64,000 bases of DNA from Haloimpatiens lingqiaonensis (GCF_044502415.1 NZ_CP172402.1), one strand, 5' to 3'; shown: positions 26,001-36,317, counted from the first letter of the stretch. The notes: generated by a model not told the origin, from the letters alone. A program made the numbers and translations.

Positions 26001-27350
26001 TTAAAAAGGTAGTTTTCCAAATAAACCTTTTTTAAAACCCTTTTGCATGCCTTTCATTTGTTTCATCATTTTTCTACTAGCTTCAAACTGCTTTAATAGC
26101 CTGTTTATCTGCTGTACATCTGTTCCAGAACCTTTTGCTATTCTCTTTTTTCTAGAAGAAGAGGATATAACCAAATTAGGGTTTATTCTTTCCTTCTTAG
26201 TCATAGAATTTATTATAGCCTCAACCTTAGCCATTTCTTTTTCACTTTGATCTAAATCAACACCCTTTAATTGGCTAGAGTTGAATCCTGGTATCATTTC
26301 AAGAACTTTAGCTAAAGGTCCCATTTTCTTCATTTGACTCATAGCTTCAAGGAAATCTTCAAAGTTAAATTCATTGTTTAACATCCTAGAGCCTATTTCT
26401 TGAGCCTTTTTTTCATCTATAGATTGTTGAGCCTTTTCTATAAGTGATAGTACATCACCCATGCCTAATATTCTTGAAGCCATTCTATCTGGATGAAAAA
26501 CTTCTATTTCATTCATCTTTTCGCCTATACCAACAAATTTAATTGGTTTTCCAGTAATGGCTTTAATTGAAAGGGCTGCACCGCCTCTAGTGTCACCATC
26601 TAATTTTGTAAGTATGACACCAGATATATCCAATTGATTGTTAAAGCTTTCAGCTACATTTACAGCATCCTGCCCTGTCATTGAATCTACTACTAATAAT
26701 ATTTCATCTGGATTTATGCTATCTTTTATATTAGAAAGCTCACCCATTAAGTTTTCATCTATATGAAGTCTACCAGCAGTATCCACAATTAACACATTAT
26801 TGCCGTTGCCTTTAGCATGTTCTATGGAAGCTTTAGCTATATCCACAGGACTAACCTTATCACCCATGGTAAACACTGGAACTTCTATACTCTTTCCTAC
26901 TACTTGCAACTGTTTTATAGCTGCCGGTCTATATATATCACAGGCAACTAACAAAGGCTTTTTATTTCTTTTGCGCATTTGTAGTGCTAACTTACCCGCC
27001 ATAGTGGTTTTACCTGCTCCCTGCAGACCAACCAACATAATAATTGTCAAGCCACTAGAAGAATATTTTATTTCACTTTCTGTCTTTCCCATTAAATCTG
27101 TCAATTCTTCATTTACTATTTTTATAACTTGCTGTCCTGGAGTCAAGCTTTCTAAAACTTCATTTCCCAGACATTTTTCACTTACCTTTTTTACAAAATC
27201 CTTGACAATTTTATAGTTTACATCCGCTTCTAGCAAAGCAAGTTTAACTTCTCTCATGGCTTCTTTAATATCTTTTTCTGATAATTTGCCTTTTCCTTTT
27301 AACTTTTTAAGAGTTTCTTGTAGTTTAGAAGCTAAACCTTCAAAAGCCAT
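26001..27350 (-). CDS. ffh: signal recognition particle protein Ffh
   Basis: Ffh binds 4.5S/6S RNA and signal sequences and delivers ribosomes to FtsY. The NG domain has LVGLQGAGKTTMAGKLA, VDTAGRLHIDENLM and TKLDGDTRGGAA. The C-terminal M domain is Met- and Lys-rich (KGSGTDVQQINRLLKQFEA, then MMKQMKGMQKGFKKG). Length 449 aa. It lies 11 bp after ylxM. Confidence 0.98.
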   Translation of the reverse strand: MAFEGLASKLQETLKKLKGKGKLSEKDIKEAMREVKLALLEADVNYKIVKDFVKKVSEKCLGNEVLESLTPGQQVIKIVNEELTDLMGKTESEIKYSSSGLTIIMLVGLQGAGKTTMAGKLALQMRKRNKKPLLVACDIYRPAAIKQLQVVGKSIEVPVFTMGDKVSPVDIAKASIEHAKGNGNNVLIVDTAGRLHIDENLMGELSNIKDSINPDEILLVVDSMTGQDAVNVAESFNNQLDISGVILTKLDGDTRGGAALSIKAITGKPIKFVGIGEKMNEIEVFHPDRMASRILGMGDVLSLIEKAQQSIDEKKAQEIGSRMLNNEFNFEDFLEAMSQMKKMGPLAKVLEMIPGFNSSQLKGVDLDQSEKEMAKVEAIINSMTKKERINPNLVISSSSRKKRIAKGSGTDVQQINRLLKQFEASRKMMKQMKGMQKGFKKGLFGKLPF

Positions 27351-27361
27351 AGCCTGACCTC

Positions 27362-27706
27362 CTATATATATTCTATATCCCTTTTAATTTTATTGAGAAT
27401 TTCCTTCTTATCTTCATCTATTGTATTATTTATCAACATATCAATATTTTCATTTAATCTACCTATAATTTTTTTTCTTTGTAAATACTTTTCAAGCAAA
27501 AACAATTTTTCTTCATACTGAAATAAAAGTTTATGACATCTTTTAGTAATATCATGTATGGCCTGTCTGCTTGTATTTGTTATATTGGATATTTCAGCTA
27601 AGGACAAATCATCATTATAATATAAATCCATTATGTCTCTTTGTTTTTCTGTTAATAGATTCCCATAAAAATCTAATAACAAAGAAATTTGGACTCTTTC
27701 TTCCAT
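27362..27706 (-). CDS. ylxM: YlxM/p13 family putative DNA-binding protein, SRP-associated
   Basis: This is a 114-residue helix-turn-helix protein that accompanies ffh in Gram-positives and modulates SRP in streptococci. The core LTEKQRDIMDLYYNDDLSLA and EISNITNTSRQAIHDITKR form a sigma-region-4-like HTH. ATG 27706 gives the usual N terminus MEERVQISLLLDFYG; an ATG at 27712 two codons earlier is also possible. A consensus promoter lies about 25 bp upstream. Confidence 0.92.
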   Translation of the reverse strand: MEERVQISLLLDFYGNLLTEKQRDIMDLYYNDDLSLAEISNITNTSRQAIHDITKRCHKLLFQYEEKLFLLEKYLQRKKIIGRLNENIDMLINNTIDEDKKEILNKIKRDIEYI

Positions 27707-27730
27707 AACCATCACCAACTTACAAAAAGT

Positions 27731-27759
27731 ATATTATCAAAATGTTTTATGGTTGTCAA
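27731..27759 (-). promoter_or_regulatory. sigma-A promoter of the ylxM-ffh unit
   Basis: A perfect TTGACA (plus 27754-27759) and TAATAT (plus 27731-27736) are 17 bp apart on the minus strand between ftsY and ylxM, so ylxM-ffh-rpsP-khpA can be transcribed apart from smc-ftsY. Confidence 0.75.
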
Positions 27760-27788
27760 GTACTTTTACTTAACAGGTAAAACTTTTT

Positions 27789-28691
27789 TTAAAATAAAGC
27801 TTCTACAAACTCTTTTGCATTAAATTCTTGTAAGTCATCAATGCCTTCTCCTACTCCTATATATTTTACTGGTATACCCAATACATCTTTTATGGAAATA
27901 ACTACTCCACCCTTTGCAGTTCCATCTAATTTAGTTAATATTATTCCATCAATATTGCATACTTCTTTAAATAACTTTGCCTGTTGTACCCCATTTTGTC
28001 CTGTAGTAGCATCAACCACCAATAAAGTTTCCTTTTTTCCATTTGAAAATTCTTTTTCAACAATTCTATTTATTTTTTCTAATTCATTCATTAAATTTTT
28101 CTTATTGTGAAGTCTTCCAGCAGTGTCACATATAAGTACATCAACCTTTCTTGCTTTAGCTGCTTGAATAGCGTCAAATACTACTGCTGCTGGATCTGAA
28201 CCCTCTTGATGCTTTACAATATCCACTGCCGCTCTATTACTCCATACTTCTAATTGATCTATAGCTGCGGCCCTAAAAGTATCTGCTGCTGCAATTAATA
28301 CTTTATTGCCTTCACTTTTAAAATTATTAGCTATCTTACCTATAGAAGTAGTTTTTCCCACACCATTTACACCTATTATTAACATAACTTTAGGAAAAGT
28401 TGTTTCCTCTTCATATTGTCCTAGCATTTCTATTAATATTTCTTTTAAACAAGGTTTTATTTGAATAGGATCTTTTATTTTTTCCTCTTTTATTTTTTCT
28501 TTTAATTTATCAATTATTTTTAAGGAAGTTTCCACCCCTATGTCTGCAGTTATAAGTATTTCCTCTAATTCCTCATATAAATCTTCATCTATTGTTACTG
28601 CTAAGTTTAACATTTCTCCTAATTTACTACTTAATCCATCCCTTGTCTTAGTAAGTCCTTCTTTAAGTTTATTAAAAAATCCTCCAAACAT
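27789..28691 (-). CDS. ftsY: signal recognition particle receptor FtsY
   Basis: FtsY is the membrane-associated SRP receptor GTPase. IIGVNGVGKTTSIGKIAN, ICDTAGRLHNKKNLM and ILTKLDGTAKGGVVISI are its G-motifs. The 300-residue length is that of the short form lacking the acidic A domain. It starts 20 bp after smc; the smc-ftsY pair is conserved. Confidence 0.97.
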   Translation of the reverse strand: MFGGFFNKLKEGLTKTRDGLSSKLGEMLNLAVTIDEDLYEELEEILITADIGVETSLKIIDKLKEKIKEEKIKDPIQIKPCLKEILIEMLGQYEEETTFPKVMLIIGVNGVGKTTSIGKIANNFKSEGNKVLIAAADTFRAAAIDQLEVWSNRAAVDIVKHQEGSDPAAVVFDAIQAAKARKVDVLICDTAGRLHNKKNLMNELEKINRIVEKEFSNGKKETLLVVDATTGQNGVQQAKLFKEVCNIDGIILTKLDGTAKGGVVISIKDVLGIPVKYIGVGEGIDDLQEFNAKEFVEALF

Positions 28692-28711
28692 ATATAATTC
28701 CTCCTATATCA

Positions 28712-31700
28712 TTAGTTATTTAATTCTATTGAAACTACTTTTGAAACTCCTTTTTCCTGCATGGTTACACCATACATAACGTCACTTGCTTCCATAGTAC
28801 CTTTTCTGTGTGTTATTACAATAAACTGAACATTATTTGAAAAGGCCCTTAAAAAATCTGCATATCGCACAACATTAGCATCATCCAACGCCGCTTCAAT
28901 TTCATCTAAAATACAAAATGGAGTTGGTTTCATTTTAAGTATTGCAAATAATAGAGCTATAGCTGAAAGAACTTTTTCTCCACCTGACATCAAGTTTATA
29001 TTTTGAAGTTTTTTTCCTGGAGGTTCTACATTTATTTCTATATTACAGGATAATTCATCTCCTTCACCTAACAATAAATCAGCTCTTCCACCTTTAAATA
29101 ATTCCTGAAAGGTTTCATTGAAATATTTTCTAAGTTTACTGAAATTTTCATTAAACATATTCTTCATTTTTTCGGTCATATGGTTTATAACTTGCATAAG
29201 TTCTTCTCTTGCACTTATTAAATCTTCCCTTTGAACATTCATAAATTGATATTTATCTTTTATTTCTTCATATTCTTCTATGGCACCTAAGTTTACAACC
29301 CCTAGTTTAGAAATTCCCTGTTTTAAATTTTGTATGTCATATTTAAATTCTTTTAAATTAAACCCCTCAATTGCATATTCTAAAGCTTCAGCATAGGTAA
29401 TTTCAAATTCTTCATTTAATTTTAAATACACATTATCTTTTTCTGTTACATATTTAGTATATGATAGTTGTTCTCTGTGTATCTCTTTATCTTTATTGGA
29501 TATGAGTAAGTTTAACTCCTCTAATTTACTTTTGTATTTATCAATTTCATCTTTTATCTTTACCTTTTCTATTTCCTTTTGTTCATAAGCATTTTTTAAA
29601 ATTTCTAGATAACTTACTATATTTTTTATTTTTACTTTATTTTCCTCAATGCTATTGATACTTTCATTATAAGTTTCTTCAGATTCCTTTATTTCACTTT
29701 TTAAAACCTCTATTTTTGTATCTATATTATCTACTTCTTTGCATATTCTACTCAATTCATTTATTTTATTATTTACTATTTCATCTAAACCAGCTTTTTT
29801 AATTTTTGACTCAGTTAAATTTTCCCTATTGTTTTCTATTAATTCTTCACTATCCCTTAATTTTAATTCCAATTGATATATTTTTTCATTGTTTTCTTTT
29901 TCTTTTTCCACATATAAATTTATACTTTTATAAAACTCTTCTGATTGAATTTCTTTTGTTTTTAAAGTTTTATTAATTGTGTTTATTTCTTCTGTAGCAA
30001 TAATTAAATTCTTATTTAATTTTTCTGTTTCAATCTCAAGAGCATTAATTTTACCATCAATCTTAGTTATTTCTATGTTTTTATAGTGAATTTCATCTTT
30101 CAAATTTAAGCACTTATCATCTAATTGTTTTATAACATTATTTAAATCTTTTATGCTTGAATTTAATGTAAAAATATCTGCTTTTACTTTCTCTATTTCT
30201 GATGTTATTTCTTCTATGTGTCTTTTTCTACTTATTATTCCAGTATTTTTTCCGTATAAACTACCACCAGTTAATGCACCACCAGCATTTACTACCTCAC
30301 CATCTAATGTAACTATTTTAAATCTAAAACCACTAACTCTAGCTATTTCAATAGCACAATCTAAATTTTCAGCTACTATGGTTCTTCCTAACACATACTG
30401 AATTATAGGATCAAATATTTTTTCATAGCTTATAAGCTCACTAGCAATTCCTCTATATCCTTTTATATTTTTTATTTGATTATATAATTCTAACTTTTTT
30501 CCTCTTACAATATCCAAAGGTAAAAAAGTAGCTCTTCCCATCTTATTTTCTTTTAAATAATTAATTAATTTTTTTGCTGTAAATTCATCTTTAGTTATTA
30601 TGTTAGAAATAGCTGACCCTAATGCTATTTCTATCGCTATTTCAAGCTCCTTAGGAACATCTAACACCTCTCCTAACACATGACATTTATCACTTTCTAT
30701 CCCTACTAACCCCTTAGTTAAATGCTGCATTAGATTCTTTACAGTTTTTGTATAACCCTCATAATCCTTTTCTAGATTTTCTAGTATGTGTTTATTAGCT
30801 TCCAAAGTATTTAAATTTTTATTATTATGTCTAAGGGTATTCTCCTGCTCCTTTAAGGTTATACTTAATTTACTCATTTCTCTTCTAGACTCTTTTATAT
30901 CCCATTCATAATGAGATATATTTTTTAATAATTTTTCTTTTTCTTCTTTTAAAACATTTTTAGTATTTACATTTATTTTTATAGAATTATTAAAGCTAAA
31001 ACAACTTTCCTTCATTTGAGATATTTTCTTTTTTAATTCGTCTACTTCATTTTTATAAATTATTTTATTATTTTTAAGTTCTGCTATTGTTCCTGCTATA
31101 TCAATTTGATTCTTTTTTCAAATTATTTAAAAGCTCTTTATCTGCATATATTTCTTTATTAATACTTAATATATAATTCTCAGTTTGAATAATATTGGCA
31201 TTTAAATTAGCTTGTTCCATTTGGAATTCTTTTAGCTCAATTTCCTTTAAATCTTTTTCTTTATAAAAACTTTCCTTTTTTTCTTCCAAATCCTTTATAT
31301 CTGCAATGTTTTTATCTATTGTAGACTTCAAATTACTTATTCTTTCATTTAAAATATCCATATTGGATAGTATATCCCTGTGTTCCCATTGTTTATTATA
31401 GTAATCTGACTTTTCTTTCTCTATACTCCTATTAAATTTCTCTAATTCTTCTTCACATTTAACGCATATACTTTTTAATTCTTCCTTTTCCTTCTGGTAT
31501 TTAGTCATTTCAGCCATAAAATCATCCATATTCTTTTTAATAGCTGATATTTTTTCATCTAAAGCCTTAATGTTATATAATATAAGATTTATTTCTTTTA
31601 CCTTTAAATCCTCTGATAATTTCAAGAATTCTTTGGCCTTATTTTTTTCAAGTTCCAAAGGACCTAATCTTTCCCCGTAAGTACTTAGTATATCCTCTAT

Positions 31701-32270
31701 TCTAGTTAAATTTTGTTCAGTGTTAACAAGTTTTTTTTCAGCTTCTTCTTTTCTTGTTTTAAACTTTACAATACCTGCAGCCTCCTCTAAAAGTTTCCTT
31801 CTGTCCTCTGGTTTACCACTTAAAATAGCGTCTATTTTACCTTGTCCTATTATAGAATACCCCTCTTTACCTATGCCGGTATCCATAAATAATTCTTGTA
31901 TATCTTTCAGTCTGCATTTTGAATTATTTATATAATATTCACTTTCTCCAGATCTGTACAATCTTCTAGCAATGGTTACATCACAATAATCTATAGGCAA
32001 TTCATTATCATTATTGTCAAAAGTAATAGCTACCTGTGCTAATCCTACGGGCTTTCTATACTGTGTTCCAGCAAATATAACATCCTCCATTTTTCCTCCT
32101 CTTAAAGTTTTTATACTTTGCTCACCCAGTACCCATCTAACTGCATCAGAAATATTGCTTTTTCCACTACCATTAGGTCCTACAACTGTAGTTATGCCCT
32201 TGTTAAAGGACACTTCCGTTTTATCTGCAAATGATTTAAATCCTCTTATCTCTAGTGATTTTAAAAACAT
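28712..32270 (-). pseudogene. smc: chromosome partition protein SMC, apparent frameshift in an A6 run
   Basis: SMC forms the condensin ring with ScpA/ScpB. The 5' part (32270 to 31101, 389 codons) carries the Walker A GPNGSGKSNISDAVRWVLG and the start of the coiled coil, then stops at TGA 31101-31103. From the A6 run at 31113-31118 another frame opens as KNQIDIAGTIAELKNN and runs to 28712 through the hinge (CHVLGEVLDVPKELEIAIE), second coiled coil, LMSGGEKVLSAIALLFAI and Walker B ILDEIEAALDD. Joining the two (five or eight A) gives about 1186 residues, the normal SMC length. An A6 miscall is the simplest explanation; a genuine split is possible but would leave the C-terminal part starting at an internal ATG (31015). 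Confidence 0.92.
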
Positions 32271-32308
32271 AAACTCTCTCTCCTATATAAAACTTCATTA
32301 TATAATAT

Positions 32309-32404
32309 TTATCTAAATGCTATAGGCAATAAAGAAAACACGAACAATGTTATTATTATATAAACCATAATTTTTGTTAATTTTTCTCTTTTTTCTTTTT
32401 TCAT
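32309..32404 (-). CDS. 31-residue single-membrane-span peptide, DUF4044-like
   Basis: ATG at 32404 preceded by GAGGTGAGAAA opens a 31-codon frame: a basic N terminus MKKEKREKLTKI followed by one hydrophobic helix MVYIIITLFVFSLLPIAFR. Clostridia encode small proteins of this build (DUF4044 type); the family assignment is from memory of the pattern and the function is unknown. It sits between spoVS and smc. Confidence 0.7.
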   Translation of the reverse strand: MKKEKREKLTKIMVYIIITLFVFSLLPIAFR

Positions 32405-32484
32405 TTTCTCACCTCATATACTGATTTTACTTTAATAGTTTATAGTAATTTTAAAAAAATATCAACTTACATTAAAATTAATAA

Positions 32485-32510
32485 GCTCCCATGGTTTAAA
32501 CCTTGAGAGC
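32485..32510 (-). terminator. intrinsic terminator after spoVS
   Basis: GCTC-CC-ATGGTTT / AAACC-TTG-AG-AGC form a long imperfect stem (32485-32510). The minus strand continues TTATTAATTTTAAT. Confidence 0.7.
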
Positions 32511-32540
32511 CTAAGTTTCTTAAATTGAATTCTTATAAAA

Positions 32541-32801
32541 TTACCTAGATTCAACTATTAATTTAATTGCAGTTCTTTCTTCACCATCAATATCTATTTG
32601 TGAAAATGCTGGTATAGTTACAAGGTCTATTCCATTAGGAGCAACAAATCCTCTAGCTATGGCAATTGCTTTTATAGATTGATTTACAGAACCCGCACCT
32701 ATTGCTTGAATTTCTGCGGTTTTATTGTCTCTTACAATGGCAGCTAAAGCCCCTGCTACTGATTTTGGAGAAGATTGAGCTGATACTTTTAATACTTCCA
32801 T
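32541..32801 (-). CDS. spoVS: stage V sporulation protein S
   Basis: SpoVS is an 86-residue Alba-like protein needed for normal spore coat and septation events in Bacillus. LKVSAQSSPKSVAGALAAIV and IGAGSVNQSIKAIAIARGFV are near-invariant in the family. It has a ribosome site AGGGAGGAA and its own terminator, so it probably forms a single-gene unit. Confidence 0.95.
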   Translation of the reverse strand: MEVLKVSAQSSPKSVAGALAAIVRDNKTAEIQAIGAGSVNQSIKAIAIARGFVAPNGIDLVTIPAFSQIDIDGEERTAIKLIVESR

Positions 32802-32962
32802 AATTATATTCCTCCCTATAAAAATTATTAATTATTTTTTAGGAATGATAGTTCCAAAGCGTAATTTATATAATTTAAAAAGAACCACACTCCCTAAATA
32901 AGCTGAACTAATGTTACTCTGAATAAAGTTCAATTAATTAATACTTATATAGGAATTATATT

Positions 32963-34051
32963 CTATAAAAAACTCTTATATCCTTTTTTATACTTACTTT
33001 GAACATAATCGCTAAAAGACATTTTACTACATTTTTCATTTATATTTATTAGCAATTCTCCTACTTCTAAAGTGGTATCTTGAAATACTCTTAAATCAAC
33101 TGACGAAAATTGTTTTTTCATGTCGTTAAAAAATTGTTTTTTATTTGCATATATTTTTGATATATCTTTAGGATTAACATCTATACTTACTTTAGATAAG
33201 CTTTTTCCACTCAATTCTTCTCTTATCATATCATTGTATATACTTCCTTCTACTAATTCCCTAAAAGCTGGATGAAAAGGTCCTGCCACCAATTCCCTAC
33301 CAGTAGTTATTTCCTCTGTAGGCTGAAGTCCTACTCTTATTACGTTTATATGATTACTTACAAAAATTCCGTACACATCCTTACATATTTCCACAGCCTG
33401 CTCTAAAGTATACGGTTTATATATTCCTTCTCTATACATCTTCTCCATAGGGGTACCTTTTATGACTAGCGCAGGATATATACGACATATATCTGGTTTC
33501 ATATTCACAGACTTTATTGCTGTATCTATGTCCTTTTTAAAATTATCTCCAGGTAAACCTAGCATTACTTGATGTCCTAAAGTAAATCCGTAGTCTTTTA
33601 TAAGCTTAGAAGCTTTTATAACATCTTCTGTGCTATGTCCCCTAGCTGATTTCAATAAAACTTCTTCGTCTAGTGACTGTACTCCTAATTCTATAATATC
33701 CGCATCATATTTTTTCAAATTGTCTAATATATATTCATCTATACAATCTGGTCTTGTGGACATATGAATATATCTTATCTTTCCTGACTTTTTATACTTA
33801 TATGCTACTTCTAAAAGCTCATTTTGTCTATGTATATCTATAGCTGTAAAGGATCCTCCAAAAAATGATACCTCCACTGTTGAATTTTCATAATCTATAG
33901 TGGATAAATACTCTCCTATTATTCTATCTACATATTCACCATCTACGTTACTTTTTACTCCAGTTATACTTCTTTGGTTACAAAATACACAGTTATGAGT
34001 ACAACCTTCATGTGGTACAAATATAGGTATTATATAATGTTTTTTACCCAT
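32963..34051 (-). CDS. Elp3-like radical SAM protein
   Basis: This 362-residue protein has the radical SAM cluster motif CTHNCVFCNQRSITG (Cys-x3-Cys-x2-Cys) near residue 17 and a TIM-barrel with VSFFGGSFTAI, RYIHMSTRPDCI and ELGVQSLDEEVLLKSARGH, which is the Elp3 core. Unlike full Elp3 it has no C-terminal acetyltransferase domain. Its role in clostridia is unknown; tRNA modification is a reasonable guess. Its start overlaps the rnc stop by 8 bp. Confidence 0.85.
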   Translation of the reverse strand: MGKKHYIIPIFVPHEGCTHNCVFCNQRSITGVKSNVDGEYVDRIIGEYLSTIDYENSTVEVSFFGGSFTAIDIHRQNELLEVAYKYKKSGKIRYIHMSTRPDCIDEYILDNLKKYDADIIELGVQSLDEEVLLKSARGHSTEDVIKASKLIKDYGFTLGHQVMLGLPGDNFKKDIDTAIKSVNMKPDICRIYPALVIKGTPMEKMYREGIYKPYTLEQAVEICKDVYGIFVSNHINVIRVGLQPTEEITTGRELVAGPFHPAFRELVEGSIYNDMIREELSGKSLSKVSIDVNPKDISKIYANKKQFFNDMKKQFSSVDLRVFQDTTLEVGELLININEKCSKMSFSDYVQSKYKKGYKSFL

Positions 34052-34751
34052 TTATAACCTCCAAATTATTCAAAGCTTCTTTTGCTGCATTTTGTTCTGC
34101 TTCTTTCTTACTATATCCCTCGCCTTTGCCAAAGGATTTTCCATCTATATAAACTTCTATATAAAATTTTCTTCTGTGAGGTGGTCCTTCATATTTTAAT
34201 AAATTATATTCTATACTTATTTCTCCATGCTGTTGCATGACTTCTTGCAATTTTGTTTTGTGATCCATTATTATTTGATTGTTTATTGCCTTGTGTATAT
34301 TTTCACCAAAATTGGTCAATACAAACCTTTTAGCACCATCAAATCCTTTTTCTATGTAAACAGCAGCTATTATAGCCTCTATACAATCTGCTAATATAGA
34401 TACTCTTGTTCTTCCTCCAGTCATTTCTTCGCCTTTACTCATATTTATATACTTACCTATATCCCAATTTTTAGCTATGCTGTGAAGAGAATTTTCACAT
34501 ACTATTATAGCCCTTGTTTTAGTCAATTCACCTTCACTTTTATTTTTATATTTATTAAATAAAAAATCTGATATTACAAGTTCTAATACAGCATCTCCTA
34601 AAAACTCAAGTCTTTCATTATATTTTGCATTTTTTTTATGATTAGTATAAGAACTATGAGTTAATGCTACATCTAACAAATCCTTATTTTGAAAATCAAA
34701 CCCTATTTTTTCTTCTAATTCTGCTAAAGTATTTTCACGCAAAATATTCAT
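34044..34751 (-). CDS. rnc: ribonuclease III
   Basis: RNase III cleaves double-stranded RNA, including rRNA precursors. The catalytic block NERLEFLGDAVLELVIS is at residues 44-60, with the second Asp/Glu in LADCIEAIIAAVYIEKG. The double-stranded RNA-binding domain occupies about residues 160-230 (KLQEVMQQHG, KSFGKGEGYSKKEAEQNAA). Length 235 aa. A long hairpin lies just upstream. Confidence 0.97.
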   Translation of the reverse strand: MNILRENTLAELEEKIGFDFQNKDLLDVALTHSSYTNHKKNAKYNERLEFLGDAVLELVISDFLFNKYKNKSEGELTKTRAIIVCENSLHSIAKNWDIGKYINMSKGEEMTGGRTRVSILADCIEAIIAAVYIEKGFDGAKRFVLTNFGENIHKAINNQIIMDHKTKLQEVMQQHGEISIEYNLLKYEGPPHRRKFYIEVYIDGKSFGKGEGYSKKEAEQNAAKEALNNLEVING

Positions 34752-34777
34752 TGTATTATATACATCTCCTTTAATAG

Positions 34778-34824
34778 AGTTTATTCCTCAATTTGCAGCT
34801 AATTTGCAAATTCAAGAATAAACT
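34778..34824 (-). promoter_or_regulatory. long hairpin in the rnc leader, possible RNase III site
   Basis: AGTTTATTC / GAATAAACT (outer, 9 bp) and AATTTGCA / TGCAAATT (inner, 8 bp) stack with a short internal loop. The structure ends 26 bases before the rnc ATG. E. coli rnc represses itself by cleaving a 5' leader hairpin; the same arrangement is inferred here. Confidence 0.5.
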
Positions 34825-34842
34825 ATATTTATAAAATATAAA

Positions 34843-34862
34843 GTCCCGTTTTAAAACGGGAC
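34843..34862 (-). terminator. terminator after acpP
   Basis: GTCCCGTTTT / AAAACGGGAC is a perfect 10-bp inverted repeat directly after the acpP stop, followed on the minus strand by TTTATATTTTAT. Confidence 0.75.
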
Positions 34863-34868
34863 ATGCTC

Positions 34869-35102
34869 CTAATCCTCTACGTGTTGTTTTATATATTCAA
34901 CAACATCTCCTACAGTAGAAACTTTTTCAGCAGATTCATCTGGAATTTCAATATCGAATTCTTCTTCCAATGCCATTATAAGCTCTACTATATCTAAGGA
35001 ATCAGCTCCTAAATCATCTATAAAAGAGGAGTCTATTCTAACTTCTTCCTCATCTAAGCTTAATTGATCAGCTATTATTTTTTTAACTCTTTCAAATACC
35101 AT
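34869..35102 (-). CDS. acpP: acyl carrier protein
   Basis: ACP carries growing fatty acids on a phosphopantetheine attached to Ser35 in GADSLDIVELIMALEEEF. The acidic 77-residue chain is typical. ATG 35102 with an AGGAGG site at 8 bases is preferred over an upstream in-frame GTG. It lies between plsX and rnc, the standard firmicute order. Confidence 0.97.
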   Translation of the reverse strand: MVFERVKKIIADQLSLDEEEVRIDSSFIDDLGADSLDIVELIMALEEEFDIEIPDESAEKVSTVGDVVEYIKQHVED

Positions 35103-35191
35103 AATATTCACCTCCTATTAAAATATACAAATAGATAATATTATATATTATCTACATAGTCAATATAATAATATCATCAATATTATTATAT

Positions 35192-36223
35192 TTATACGTG
35201 ATTTTCAATATTTTCGTTTTCTTTTTGCATTTTTTCATTTTCTATCTGCATTTTAATTTTATCTATTATTTCATTATCAGAAAATCTAATAGCTTGCGAT
35301 ATAGCATTTTTGATAGCTTTACCATCTGAACTTCCATGAGCTTTAATGCATACTCCTTTTACTCCTAAAAAGGCAGCTCCGCCATATTCCTTATAATCGA
35401 ATTTTTTCTTAAAATTCTTAAATACTGGTTTTAAAAGTATACCACCTATTTTTGTTCTAGTAGAACTTAATATTTCTTCTTTTATAGTGCCCAATATAGT
35501 AGCTGCTACACCCTCATACATTTTTAAAACAGTATTTCCAACAAAGCCATCACATACAAGAACATTTACGTCACCACTTGGTATATCCCTAGGCTCCACA
35601 TTACCCACAAAATTTAAAGAAGTTTCTTTAAGCATCTTATAGGTTTCTTTTGTAAGAGTATTTCCTTTTTCCTCTTCAGCACCTATATTAATAAGTCCTA
35701 CTGTAGGTTTAGATATGCCTAATATATTCTTAAAATATATATCTCCCATATATGCAAATTGCAGCAAGTTTATAGGCTTACACTCTGCATTGGCACCACA
35801 GTCTATAAGCATGCTAGGTCCATTCTTACCTGGCAATACTGGAGCTATAGCTGGTCTATCTATTCCTTTAATTCTTCCTACAATAAATAAAGAACCTGCC
35901 ATAAAGGCACCAGTACTTCCTGCTGAAATTACAGCATCAGCCTCTTTATTTTTTACTAATGTTAAAGCCTTAGCTAAACTTGAATCCTTTTTCTTTCGTA
36001 TAGCCATTACTGGATGTTCATTATTGGTAATTATTTCTTCTGCATTTAAAACCTTTATCCTATCCTTAGGATAATTATATTTTGAAAGTTTTTCATTAAT
36101 AATTTCTTCTGGTCCTGTTATTATTATAGTTAAGTCTTTAAATTCATTAATAGCACTTATAGAACCTTCTATTATACAATTTGGAGCATTATCTCCACCC
36201 ATACCATCCACTGCTATTATCAT
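35192..36223 (-). CDS. plsX: phosphate acyltransferase PlsX
   Basis: PlsX converts acyl-ACP to acyl-phosphate, the first step of the PlsX/PlsY route to phosphatidic acid. IAVDGMGGDNAPNCIIEGS, DAVISAGSTGAFMAGSLF and GAAFLGVKGVCIKAHGSSDG are characteristic. The 343-residue length includes a charged C-terminal tail rich in Glu, Asn and Met. It is followed by acpP. Confidence 0.96.
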   Translation of the reverse strand: MIIAVDGMGGDNAPNCIIEGSISAINEFKDLTIIITGPEEIINEKLSKYNYPKDRIKVLNAEEIITNNEHPVMAIRKKKDSSLAKALTLVKNKEADAVISAGSTGAFMAGSLFIVGRIKGIDRPAIAPVLPGKNGPSMLIDCGANAECKPINLLQFAYMGDIYFKNILGISKPTVGLINIGAEEEKGNTLTKETYKMLKETSLNFVGNVEPRDIPSGDVNVLVCDGFVGNTVLKMYEGVAATILGTIKEEILSSTRTKIGGILLKPVFKNFKKKFDYKEYGGAAFLGVKGVCIKAHGSSDGKAIKNAISQAIRFSDNEIIDKIKMQIENEKMQKENENIENHV

Positions 36224-36299
36224 GTTAAAACCTCACTTATATATATTATATAATACAAATTATATAATTTATTATATACTGATTTAGGTAAAAATAAAA

Positions 36300-36317
36300 G
36301 AAAGTCATATGACTTTC
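36300..36317 (-). terminator. terminator between rpmF and plsX
   Basis: GAAAGTCAT / ATGACTTTC is a perfect 18-base palindrome just after rpmF, with CTTTTATTTTTA following on the minus strand. Confidence 0.65.

Noticed and set aside
31101..31120. Programmed -1 frameshifting in smc
   Set aside because: The AAAAAAG stretch is in the wrong phase for a -1 slip; restoring SMC needs +1 or -2, so recoding is unlikely.
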